From a bacterium (GTDB lineage Bacteria; Spirochaetota; Leptospiria; Leptospirales; Leptonemataceae): a stretch of DNA of 64,000 nt. The stretch spans positions 1-64,000 of the forward strand of contig JANSYA010000009.1 of NCBI GenBank assembly GCA_024742665.1, read 5' to 3'. The notes under the pieces were generated by a model that saw only the letters and a program-made list of their open reading frames with translations, made no database searches and was not told the DNA's origin. The position numbers were made by a program, and so were the translations under genes. Positions 33,698 to 42,499 of this stretch are shown here, piece after piece; position 1 is the first letter of the stretch, and each line of letters begins with the position of its first letter.

Positions 33698-34345
33698 TCA
33701 GCGTACAGAAACGTACAAAAACATAACCGCAGGCGTCGCGCAAAACAACAAACCAATCGCGGGCAAAAGCCAGGTGACGATCGCCCGGCCCCGGTTTTGA
33801 TCAAAGAGGATGCGAAAACCCGCGACAACAATGCGCGCTTCCCATAGAAAAGCGAAAGCAAAGAATAAAAAATTCGCGGCGAGACGCGCGACAAACAATA
33901 CGCTGTCCGGTCGCTGCTGCCAGTACGGAAAGAGCTGATTGATCGTGCCGAACAAGGCGCTGAGTAAAAGCAGCGGCAAAGCTCCAATCAGCGTAATCAT
34001 AAGCACGTCCCGTGCTCTGCGATTGTTTTCGCCGAAGACCAGCACTCCCCCATAGCGCGCGAACCAGCCGTACAATACGATTCCCGCCCAATAGAGCGGG
34101 AAAAGAAATCGGCGCAGGGGCGACGGATTCTGTACTAAATTCGCAGGAGGCTTAAATTCACCGGACTCTAAAAACACGGGATCGGCGGGGCCAAGCAAAC
34201 GCGTCACGACCAGCACCAGCGTTACCGCACCGATCAACACGAGTATCGGCCCGATCCATTTCTTTAAGGAGCCGCTGTCGGCGCCTTCAAAGAAGGCCTC
34301 CGGATTGACCAGAGCTCCGAAGATTTGTTTTAGTTGTTTCGCCAT
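33698..34345 (-). CDS. Yip1-like integral membrane protein
   Basis: A 215-residue protein with about five membrane helices. The N-terminus KQLKQIFGALVNPEAFFEG is the usual entry of bacterial Yip1-domain proteins, whose function is unclear. I start it at ATG 34345 because homology-like sequence begins there; the longer frame uses a TTG. It is divergent from a second membrane gene of similar design (34453-35193), suggesting the two act together. Confidence 0.65.
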   Translation of the reverse strand: MAKQLKQIFGALVNPEAFFEGADSGSLKKWIGPILVLIGAVTLVLVVTRLLGPADPVFLESGEFKPPANLVQNPSPLRRFLFPLYWAGIVLYGWFARYGGVLVFGENNRRARDVLMITLIGALPLLLLSALFGTINQLFPYWQQRPDSVLFVARLAANFLFFAFAFLWEARIVVAGFRILFDQNRGRAIVTWLLPAIGLLFCATPAVMFLYVSVR

Positions 34346-34452
34346 AAGTGTTTCGCCGCCAGCAATAATCTTCGCGGGTTCTGTCAGCAATCAAAAAACG
34401 ATTTCTCTTCGAAAGACCTTGACGTCTTTCAATTCCGGGGAGCGTCTGTGCC

Positions 34453-35193
34453 GTGCGCGATCAATCACAGGATTCGTTTCTGGCCGCCTGGCGACTGCTT
34501 TTACCTTTACGAGGCGCGACTCGTTTCTTCAGCGAGCCGCAAAACGCCGTCCGACTTGCGACGCCGCTCCTGCAATTCCTGTTAATGCTCGCAGCGTGCG
34601 CGGGCTTGATGATCGCCTTCGATTGGATCGCACTCTGGATGACGGCGGATTTTCGCGCGGCGGCCGCACGCGTCGCGCCGACTCCCTACGCCGATCCCTT
34701 GCTGCCTTCTCCCTATTCGGAAATTGTATCGGCGCTGGCCTTTGTCGCCATCTGGCTGATATACGTGGCGGTCTTCGCCGCCCTGCGGAGCGCCGGCGCG
34801 CGCCTGTGGCTGCCCGCGAAAGCCCAGAACCACGATCAGGTACAGAATCAGAACGAGACGCCTGCGAATTTTCGCCGTCAGCTAATATACGCGATCTTCG
34901 CCGCCGCGCCGATCGTTTTGACCGCCGTCTTCGCGAAGGGCCTGAGCTTGATCGCGCTGCCCGTGGATCCTACCAGGCTGAGCCCGCCCACGCCGATGCT
35001 CGCATGGCTGCCTCCGATCTTATTCGTACTTTCGATCTTCACCGAAGCCTGGATCGTATCGCGAGCGATGACTGTGCGCCACGCAGCGAACGGGGTCCGG
35101 GCCTTCGCAGTCTGGGCGGCGCCCTTGCTGTTCTGGTCGGGCATTTTTGCGCTATATCTATTTCTCTTCGCGGTCTGGAACTATCCCGCTTAA
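34453..35193 (+). CDS. Yip1-like integral membrane protein
   Basis: A 246-residue protein with about five helices (around residues 40-60, 95-115, 145-165, 185-205, 220-242) and a polar loop rich in Gln and Asn near 125. The N-terminus DSFLAAWRLLLPLRGATRFF resembles the opening of its divergent neighbour. It starts with GTG (34453) after GGGGAG. No catalytic motif is seen. Confidence 0.6.
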   Translation: MRDQSQDSFLAAWRLLLPLRGATRFFSEPQNAVRLATPLLQFLLMLAACAGLMIAFDWIALWMTADFRAAAARVAPTPYADPLLPSPYSEIVSALAFVAIWLIYVAVFAALRSAGARLWLPAKAQNHDQVQNQNETPANFRRQLIYAIFAAAPIVLTAVFAKGLSLIALPVDPTRLSPPTPMLAWLPPILFVLSIFTEAWIVSRAMTVRHAANGVRAFAVWAAPLLFWSGIFALYLFLFAVWNYPA

Positions 35194-35264
35194 GATCAGG
35201 TCGCGCGGCTGGCAAACGCAGCCCCCTTGCGCGCGATAATGTCTGGCCGACGCTTCGCTTGCGC

Positions 35265-35798
35265 TTACCAGCCCATCGTTCCGGCCGCGCCTTTGAACGG
35301 TCCGACGATATCGGAGGTAACCCAGCCGCCGTAAAACCCGCCGATCTGAGCCTGGACCTCTTCGCCGGCCACCAGGCAGCGATCCATCATATGCGCATAA
35401 AAGCACAGATAGTCTTTGATCGGCGCGAAGGCCGGCGAAGGATTCGAATAACACCACGCAGCGCGGCGCGCGATCTTTTCCGGGTCCGCCTGCTTCGCAT
35501 CGGCTTCGGGGCCGCGCACGTCGAAATAACTCGCCGCGCCCTTCCATTCGCAAAACGATGAACCGTCCGCAGGCCTGAGTCGCTCCATCTTTACGTCGGC
35601 CCGGGGAATATAGTACGTCGGCGGATGACTGGTTTCCAGCACGCGATAACCGCGCGCGGTGTCAGCGATGAGATCGTCCGCGAAGAATACCTGCAGCCGC
35701 TTCGGCGTGGCTTCCAGGCGCGGCGGACGAGGATAGTCCCAGACGGACTCCTGGCCCGGACCCGGCGGAATACGATTGCTTGAAGGACGGCTGCTCAT
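35265..35798 (-). CDS. DUF427-family protein
   Basis: A 177-residue soluble protein. WDYPRPPRLEATPKRLQVFF, ETSHPPTYYIPRADV, FCEWKGAASYFDV and GGFYGGWVTSDIVGPFKG are the typical blocks of DUF427, a small beta-rich family of unknown function. The start at 35798 is where the family similarity begins; the ribosome site is poor. Confidence 0.82.
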   Translation of the reverse strand: MSSRPSSNRIPPGPGQESVWDYPRPPRLEATPKRLQVFFADDLIADTARGYRVLETSHPPTYYIPRADVKMERLRPADGSSFCEWKGAASYFDVRGPEADAKQADPEKIARRAAWCYSNPSPAFAPIKDYLCFYAHMMDRCLVAGEEVQAQIGGFYGGWVTSDIVGPFKGAAGTMGW

Positions 35799-35851
35799 CC
35801 TGCTTACAATAACACCGGCGATCGCCAGCGGCAAGCGCGGTCCTCTGTAAA

Positions 35852-36187
35852 TTAAAACGAGGCGGAGGCTTCTTCGACCGACTCGGCCAGCGTGACCGGC
35901 TGATTGGCCCCGCCCACGCGCAGCAGCTTTTGAATCTGCGCATTGCTCGTGACGACCACCAGTCGGCCGCCTTCCTGTTCGCACTCGTTGCCGGCGGCAA
36001 ACACCGCGGCGAAGAAGGAAGAATCCATAGAACGAGCGGCGCTGCAATCCAACACCAGATTCGGACTGTGGTTCTTGATGATGCCGGTTAACTTAAAGCG
36101 AAAATCGACGGTCATCGACATTCTGAGAACGGTATCCTTGAGTTCGAGCACTGTGTGATTTTCGAAATCTTTCCGTTCGCTTTCCAC
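35852..36187 (-). CDS. STAS-domain protein
   Basis: A 111-residue single STAS domain. The conserved core NLVLDCSAARSMDSSFFAAV has Ser after MD at the phospho-site. A probable anti-sigma factor antagonist or other partner-switch component, like 2699-3016 but only distantly similar. It lies about 50 bp upstream of the DUF427 gene on the same strand and may be co-transcribed with it. Confidence 0.8.
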   Translation of the reverse strand: MESERKDFENHTVLELKDTVLRMSMTVDFRFKLTGIIKNHSPNLVLDCSAARSMDSSFFAAVFAAGNECEQEGGRLVVVTSNAQIQKLLRVGGANQPVTLAESVEEASASF

Positions 36188-36217
36188 GGGATCACCGTCC
36201 TGAAATGATGGAGCGAC

Positions 36218-36421
36218 TCAGCGCGGCGGCGGCTTGAGGCCGCGAACTTCGCACCAGTTGCTGGCGCCGCGATACACTTCGCCGGCCTGGATCAACGCCT
36301 CAAGCGCGTCCTCTTTGATGCCGGCTTCGAGGGCCTGCGCGACCAGAAACGAAGTTCCTGCGAAATACTTGCGAATAATCGTGCGAGCTTTATGCAGCTC
36401 GGATTCCTGCACTTCGACCAT
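36218..36421 (-). CDS. Small conserved-looking protein, 67 residues
   Basis: The short frame from ATG 36421 encodes a charged helical start (VEVQESELHKARTIIRKYF) and a tidy end (GEVYRGASNWCEVRGLKPPP). It looks protein-like, whereas the same frame further upstream does not. The ribosome site is not obvious. It follows the TIG protein by 61 bp on the same strand. Function unknown. Confidence 0.45.
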   Translation of the reverse strand: MVEVQESELHKARTIIRKYFAGTSFLVAQALEAGIKEDALEALIQAGEVYRGASNWCEVRGLKPPPR

Positions 36422-36482
36422 AGATCGACAGAAAAATAGGCCCCCGAAGGCGGCACAAGCACAATCCTGTCTGAAGATGAAT

Positions 36483-37738
36483 CTAAAAAGACAGGGACCA
36501 GGCGAATCGAATGTCCGGCTCCATCTGGGGCCGCACGCCGAGATTCCGGTCCGCCGCGCTCTGCAAAGATTCCGCCGGCGCCACCCACACCGATACTCCG
36601 GGGGCCGCCGCGTTAGCGCCCTCGTACTCGGGCAGATCCGGACCGGCAAAGGAGTGCAAGGCCAGGTGTGTAAAGTACACCAGAAGGGCCGCGCCCCCGA
36701 AAGTCGTGTACTGCGTGCGGCCCGCGTTGTATTGGCTCTGCACGTCATTAAAAATCTGCGTCGTATTAAATGCGTACAATCCAGCGTTAGTGCCGGTGCC
36801 GAAGTTCAGCAGTCCGAATAAGTACACGGGATTCGAAAACGAGGGGTACAGCGGATTACTCAGGGCGCCCGCCGAAGCCGAAGCCGCGGTCTGAAAGCCG
36901 TTGACGGCCACGATGCTCGCGCCCAAAAACGCGCCGGCCCAGAGCGTGCCGCGAATATAGCGGCCGTTGCGAAAATCCGGCAGCCCTGGAATCAGCGACA
37001 GGCCCGAAAAACCAGGATCGCTAATATCACGAGGGAGAGTTTCACGCGCGGTTTCCGCGTTCGGTCCGGGCTCCGCGCGATTCGGGAGCGTTCCGTCGGG
37101 CGCCCCGCCCCGCTTCACGCGAAAGGCCGCGGCCATCCGTGCGCGAACATCGCCAGGATTCACCACCAGCAAATCGTACTGCCCGGCCGGCGCGTCCGCC
37201 GGCAGCTCAAAGCGCAGCGTATCGGCGCTGACGAAATTTACCGCGCTCACCGGTATCGCTTTCGGCCCGATAAACACCTGGACTTCCGATTGCTTCATGA
37301 AGTTCTTTCCGCGCAGTTCAATTACGCGAACAGCCGGCGATTCTTCCGCTCCGGACTCTGGATCGTACTCTTCGGGCGTAACGCTCACAATCGACGGCGG
37401 GATTGCGTAACGAATGCGCAGCGGAGCCCAATCGGACCAGGGCGTACGTCGACGAAAGCGATCCACCGCGCGACTGCGCATCTCGTACGAACCTTCCGGG
37501 AGCTTCACCAGAATTTTCGGACGCTTGACTGTTCGCCGCAACACCGCGGCTTTTTTCGCATCGCGCACTTCGAACAGGTACTCGCGCGCGCCCGGCACCG
37601 GCGTCCATTGAATGGTCGCCCCGACTCCTCAGCAGTCTGGTCTTTTTCTCCCGGCCGGGCAGCGAGATTCGCAGCGGCGAAACTTATCGCCAGACTCGTC
37701 GCGAACACGAGCGAGAATGTGCGCGCGAAGCGACTCAC
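36483..37738 (-). pseudogene. TIG/IPT-domain envelope protein with a frameshift near the N-terminus
   Basis: The signal peptide (MSRFARTFSLVFATSLAISF, start 37738) and the mature protein lie in different frames. The body frame carries TIQWTPVPGAREY, a TIG/IPT domain (PPSIVSVTP...VRVIELRGKNFM...LLVVNPG) and a C-terminal membrane-associated part (LSLIPGLPDFRNGRYIRGT). Adding one G to the run of four G at 37619-37622 (minus) joins both frames smoothly into ~418 residues (EESGATIQWTPVPG). So this is either a recent 1-bp loss or a sequencing slip in a homopolymer. The ATG overlaps the FecR stop (ATGA), which supports the restored start. Confidence 0.7.
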
Positions 37739-39894
37739 GGCGCGCCTCCGTTTTCTGTACCCGGCCCGGGCAGAAAAAATTCTTCCTGCCCGCCGACGAA
37801 CGTCGGTTTATCAATGCGCGGCAAGCGCACCCGAAAGCGCGTCGTTACCGTGCGGCTGCGACGCGCATCGGCTCCCGAACCGGCTTCGGCGCTTATACGC
37901 CATTCATACAGGCCTTCGCGCAGCTTCGGCAGATCGCGAAAGCTGTAGCGAGTGCCTTTTAAGTTTTGACTGCTCAGGGTTTTCGTCGAGCCGCCGTCGA
38001 CGCGCACGAACTCCAGGCGATACGAGCCGGCGCCCCGCGCGGCTTCCCAGGCGAAATCCAGAGATTCTTTATCGCCCATCTCCACGACGTTCCCCTGGCG
38101 CGGAAACACCGCCCGGGGTTCCGGCAGCAGGCTGCCGATCACGAAGGCGCGCACGTCGCTCTCGGTGATCGCCTGGCCGGAGCGGTCCAGCAAAGCGACC
38201 TTCCAGAAATACTTGCCGGGCTTCAGTCCGGAGACCCGCGCGCTCAAACGATTCGACTCCGCCGTGCGCGCGTCCTGATTCAGAGCCGCGTTCCGCGCGA
38301 CAGTCACACGATAGGTCCCCGCAAAACCGGTCTTGCGCCACCCGAAGCTGACTCCCGGACGCGTCGCCGTGGCCAGATCGACAAGGGCGTCGGCCGCCGG
38401 AGCCACCAGCGGGATCTTCGTCGATTCGCCGATCGCAAAGCGACGCACGGCTGAATATTCCGTGGACGAAGCGCGAACGCGCCAGTAATAAAGACCGGCC
38501 TGCACGCTTTGACCGGCCTGCCAGCTGACAAAATTGCGATCGCTGCGACCATCGTATACGATCTGCTGAAAATTCGCGTCGCGCGAGACCTGGACCTGAT
38601 AGTCCTTGAGGCCCCGGTCGGCAAGCCAGTTGAAGGTCACGCCCTTCTGCGCCGCCACGGCCCGATTCAAATCCTCGCCGTCCCGCGGCGAAACCGGACG
38701 CGGCGGTTTAAGCGCCGCCGCCACCTGCACGGTAAAGCGCCGCACCGGACTCTCGGTCACGGCCGAAGCGTTGAGGCTGTTCGTTACGACCTTCCAGTAG
38801 TACTCGCCCGGCTCCAATCGCTGCAATAAATTCGTCGTCTGCGTGCCGACCTCCTGCGCTCCGCTCAAATCGCGAGAACGCCCGAGAAGCAAACGATAGC
38901 CGCTCGCGAAGCGTCCGGCTTCCCAGGAAAAATTCACTGGAGCCTTTGCGCCGCCGGGCACGCCAAGCTGCGCGCCTTCCGCCGGCGCGAACAATCGCAG
39001 CGGCCGCGCCTGCACCACGGTCAGACGTCGCGCCTCGCTTTTACGGGGCTGCGGCACGTTCGCCTGGCGCACGCGCCAGTAGTAGAGTCCGTCAGCCAGG
39101 GTCAGGCGAATTTGATTCGCCGCGACAGTGCTGCGTCGCACGCCTTTCGTAAATCCACGATCGTTTGCGAGTTCAAATATAACCGGGCCGTCCGCTTCGC
39201 CCCAGCGAAAGCTCACCGCGCCGCCCTTCACGAAGGCCCGGGCGTTCGCCGCCGGCGCCACTAATTCGATCAAGCTCTGGAGATTCAGCTCGTCGCCGAC
39301 CTGCGCCTGTTGATTTTCGCCGAGCTCTTCTGTGCGACCGTCCGAGTCGCTGACGCTCGCTTCGCCTTTCTTGAGGGTAACAGTCAGATCGTCGCCCTCG
39401 TCCTTACTCAGGGCGACGTCGCCGCTGCTCAGATCGACCGTGCCCTGATCGGATTTGATCGAAAGACCGCCCGTGCCGCCGTCGTCGCGCACGGTGCGAA
39501 TCCCGCCGCGGGCGAAATCGATTTCGGCGGCTTCTTCGGTCACGACGATCACGATCATCGTATTCTGATCCATCTCGATGCGCGTGCCGTCTTTTAGTTC
39601 GATGACCGCTTCCGCCGCGGTTTCCGTGCGAATCGTATCGTAATTGTATACCGGCGCGCCGTTTTCCAGGCCGCCCCACAGAGCCTGCTTCGCATACTTG
39701 CGCTCGGCGACTTTGTCTTTATAATAGATTTCGCCGACAACTTCCGTGCCCGCCGCGCCGCCGACGCCGAATAGCTGTCGGGCCAGTAAGAACGAGCAAA
39801 CTAAGATTAACACAATCGCCACGGCTGGAAAAATAATATCCGCCCGGGTGATGCCGGTTTGCAGCTGCTGACTATCTTGCGCCTGGGGATTCAC
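37735..39894 (-). CDS. FecR-domain protein with five Fn3-like repeats
   Basis: A 719-residue protein. One N-terminal membrane helix (about 20-42) is followed by a FecR domain (about 50-190; DTIRTETAAEAVIELKDGT, IDFARGGIRT) and then five ~90-residue beta domains, each ending in a YYWRV-like strand (LYYWRVRQA, EYYWKVVTN, LYYWRVRAS, KYFWKVALL, LYEWRISAE). FecR domains in this setting are periplasmic sensors or structural modules, not necessarily tied to sigma factors. It lies between the cyclase and the TIG protein in one operon, so a cell-envelope signalling or scaffold role is likely. Confidence 0.75.
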   Translation of the reverse strand: MNPQAQDSQQLQTGITRADIIFPAVAIVLILVCSFLLARQLFGVGGAAGTEVVGEIYYKDKVAERKYAKQALWGGLENGAPVYNYDTIRTETAAEAVIELKDGTRIEMDQNTMIVIVVTEEAAEIDFARGGIRTVRDDGGTGGLSIKSDQGTVDLSSGDVALSKDEGDDLTVTLKKGEASVSDSDGRTEELGENQQAQVGDELNLQSLIELVAPAANARAFVKGGAVSFRWGEADGPVIFELANDRGFTKGVRRSTVAANQIRLTLADGLYYWRVRQANVPQPRKSEARRLTVVQARPLRLFAPAEGAQLGVPGGAKAPVNFSWEAGRFASGYRLLLGRSRDLSGAQEVGTQTTNLLQRLEPGEYYWKVVTNSLNASAVTESPVRRFTVQVAAALKPPRPVSPRDGEDLNRAVAAQKGVTFNWLADRGLKDYQVQVSRDANFQQIVYDGRSDRNFVSWQAGQSVQAGLYYWRVRASSTEYSAVRRFAIGESTKIPLVAPAADALVDLATATRPGVSFGWRKTGFAGTYRVTVARNAALNQDARTAESNRLSARVSGLKPGKYFWKVALLDRSGQAITESDVRAFVIGSLLPEPRAVFPRQGNVVEMGDKESLDFAWEAARGAGSYRLEFVRVDGGSTKTLSSQNLKGTRYSFRDLPKLREGLYEWRISAEAGSGADARRSRTVTTRFRVRLPRIDKPTFVGGQEEFFLPGPGTENGGAP

Positions 39895-39903
39895 GACAAT
39901 GAT

Positions 39904-42459
39904 TTACCAGCCGGCTCGCGTTGGAAGGTCGCCGCTACCCGGGGCGGTCGCGGCCTCCTGGGACGCTGCGGTTTGTGTTTGTGATTCTGTTTCTGTTATT
40001 GCCGAATCCGATTCGAGCTCCGCGGAAGCCGAATCATCCCCGGCGGGAATCGGCGCGGTCGAGCCGCCAGGCTCTTCAGATTGCCCGGGCGCTTCTGACG
40101 CTGCCGGCTCTGGAAATTCACTTAGTTCGGGCGGCTCCACCTGTGCGACGGGCTCAGGTTCAGCATCCGCGACCGGCTCCGGAACCAGATCCGGTTCGGC
40201 CGATTTTTCCGGCGCTTCTGACGCTTCCGGCTCTATACTGGCAACGGGCTCCGGTTCCGGTTCCGGGGCCTGCTGCGCCGGCGCAGACGGTTCGGATACC
40301 TCCCGGGCCACGGGCGCCGGCGCATCCGGCTGCTTCGGTTTTTGATCCAGCACTTCGTACTTTACTTCGCCGCCGTCTTCTACAACCGCGGGCTGCTTCG
40401 CGTCTGGATCGTCGGGGATGCCCAGGATTTCACGCAGTTGCCCGATCGTCGTCGGCGCGTTGGGATCGTCGAAGCGCCCGAGGACCGCGTAGACGGTCTG
40501 CGGCTCGCTTTTGCCTTTCACTTTGATCGCGGGCATGTGTTCCACGCGAAAAATATCTTTTACGTCTTCGTAAGTATCCTGCGAAATCAAAAGGTCCGTA
40601 CGAAAGGGCTTGTTCAGGGCTTCAATTCGCGAAGCCAGGTTCACGGCGTCGCCGATCACAGTATATTCCAGCCGCTCTTCGGATCCGATCTGACCGGCGA
40701 TGACCGGCCCGGTATTGATGCCGGAGCCCATCTTCGCCTCGGGACCGAAACCTTTCTGATTGAATTCGATCAAAGCCTGACGCATATGGAGCCCCGCGTC
40801 GATCGCCCTCTCCGAAGGATTTTCGACTTCGGTCAGGGTGCCCCAGTGAGCCATGATCGCGTCGCCGATGAATTTATCGACAGTGCCGCCCGTGCGATTC
40901 ACGCAGCTGACCATCGCGGTAAAATAGTGGTTCAAATAGACGACGACTTCTTCCGGCTCCATGCCCTCCGACAGCGCCGTAAAACCGCGCAGGTCGGAAA
41001 AGAATACCGCGCCGGCCTTGCGCTCGCCGCCCAGTTTCAGTTCGCCGCGCATCGCCTGCTCGGCGATCTCTTTGTTTACGAAGCGGCCGAAGGCGTCCTT
41101 CATCCGTTCGCGTTCGCCCAGACCGCGAGCCATGTTCGCGAACGAAGCCGTCAGGAGACCGACTTCATCGCGCGAGCGCGAACGCAGTTCTATGTCGTAC
41201 TGGCCCTGTTCGATTTCCCGCGTGGCCGCCGCCAGGCGCACGATCGGGATACTCATGCTCCGGGCGTAAAAATAAACGACCAGCAGCGCCACGTTCAGCA
41301 GGATAATCAACAGCAGCAGGTTTTGATTGCGAATCTTATAAACCGCGGCGAGCGCCTCTTCGCGTTCGACGGTCGAGACGACTCCCAGACCCGCGAAATC
41401 CAGACGACGATACGAGCCCAGGTATTCGGTTCCCTCTTCCGTATACTCGGCCTGGCCGAGCTGGACCTTGCTTTCCAAAAGCGTATTCACAATTCGGCTT
41501 TCGCTTAAGTCCGTACGGGAAAGCATTAGATCGCCGTCAGGATGCGCGATAACGTAGCCGGCCGAGTTTACCATAAAGGTTCTGGTCAGGCTGTTTTCAC
41601 TGCCGGCGAAAGCCTTCAGGAAAGCTTCGGCGTCGAGATAGATCACCAGCGCTTTGGGCGCGTCCGCGGCACCATCCCCTTCGTCTCCGCTGACGGCGGC
41701 CGCCGGCTCCAGGGGGCGACCGGCCGCGAGCGCCGGGACAGCGAAGCCGGGCGAAATATTTTCGACGATCGTCGCGCCCGAAAAGACGCCGGCGAAAGAC
41801 GCTCCGTGCAAACTGTGCAATTCGTCGACGTTCGCCGCCGTCATGCTATTGCGTTCCAAAAATGCCTGGTTATAATACGTGCGATCGAAGCTCAGGCCGC
41901 CGGCGGTTCCCGTGGCGACGCCCACGAAGAAGATGCCCGGATTCTTTTCGAAGAAGCGCGTCGCGAAGCCTTCGTCCTGGGAGGCGACCAGCAGTTCCGC
42001 GTTACTCACCGCCGTGCGAAAATCCGCCTCGGCCTTCAGGCCGATCACCTCGGCCAGGTTCAGGTTATTTTCCTGCACGCGCTTTATGCTATCGTTCAGG
42101 AAAGAGCGCGTCGCCAGAAAGATCATCAACGACATCGAAACAATAATGATCGCCGAAATAATGGTCAGCAGCTTGACCTTGATCGTAAAGCGCGACAGAC
42201 GAAACTGAAATTCACCGGACTCAGCGGACGCCGGCGCCTGACCTTCGCCGGAAGCCGTCGCGGGGGATGCGGGAGTCGCCGCCGGAGTATCGCCGGCCGG
42301 GACCGGAGTCAGTGCCGCCGCCCCGGAGGACGGGTCGGAAGCGCCCGGCTCGCCGGACCCGGGCGCGCCGTTCTGCTCTGGAGCGCCGGCTTCCAGTTCG
42401 GGCTGGCGAGTCGCCCCCCTGGAAATCCCGACGACTCTCTTTCGAATGCGTTTGATCAT
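39904..42459 (-). CDS. Membrane adenylate cyclase: Cache-like sensor, HAMP, class III cyclase
   Basis: An 851-residue protein. A Pro/Ala-rich cytoplasmic leader, a first helix (about 95-117), an extracytoplasmic Cache-like domain with PAS-type ends (MVNSAGYVIAHPDGD), a second helix (about 378-398), HAMP, then a class III cyclase (about 465-655; FFSDLRGFTALS, VDKFIGDAIMAHW, YTVIGDAVNLASRIE). All metal, Lys/Thr and Asn/Arg positions are present, so it should make cyclic AMP in response to an outside signal. The last ~170 residues are Pro/Glu repeats (PEPEPEPVA, EPEASEAPE), probably a disordered tether. It heads the FecR-TIG operon, or follows the Kelch-like lipoprotein by 40 bp. Confidence 0.87.
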   Translation of the reverse strand: MIKRIRKRVVGISRGATRQPELEAGAPEQNGAPGSGEPGASDPSSGAAALTPVPAGDTPAATPASPATASGEGQAPASAESGEFQFRLSRFTIKVKLLTIISAIIIVSMSLMIFLATRSFLNDSIKRVQENNLNLAEVIGLKAEADFRTAVSNAELLVASQDEGFATRFFEKNPGIFFVGVATGTAGGLSFDRTYYNQAFLERNSMTAANVDELHSLHGASFAGVFSGATIVENISPGFAVPALAAGRPLEPAAAVSGDEGDGAADAPKALVIYLDAEAFLKAFAGSENSLTRTFMVNSAGYVIAHPDGDLMLSRTDLSESRIVNTLLESKVQLGQAEYTEEGTEYLGSYRRLDFAGLGVVSTVEREEALAAVYKIRNQNLLLLIILLNVALLVVYFYARSMSIPIVRLAAATREIEQGQYDIELRSRSRDEVGLLTASFANMARGLGERERMKDAFGRFVNKEIAEQAMRGELKLGGERKAGAVFFSDLRGFTALSEGMEPEEVVVYLNHYFTAMVSCVNRTGGTVDKFIGDAIMAHWGTLTEVENPSERAIDAGLHMRQALIEFNQKGFGPEAKMGSGINTGPVIAGQIGSEERLEYTVIGDAVNLASRIEALNKPFRTDLLISQDTYEDVKDIFRVEHMPAIKVKGKSEPQTVYAVLGRFDDPNAPTTIGQLREILGIPDDPDAKQPAVVEDGGEVKYEVLDQKPKQPDAPAPVAREVSEPSAPAQQAPEPEPEPVASIEPEASEAPEKSAEPDLVPEPVADAEPEPVAQVEPPELSEFPEPAASEAPGQSEEPGGSTAPIPAGDDSASAELESDSAITETESQTQTAASQEAATAPGSGDLPTRAGW

Positions 42460-42499
42460 AGAGCTATTTTATCAGTATCGGCCGGCGAGAGCCCAAAAC

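Noticed and set aside
34305..35561. 418-residue plus-strand frame across the Yip1-like genes
   Set aside because: Very Arg-rich, no motifs, overlaps clear membrane-protein frames on both strands.
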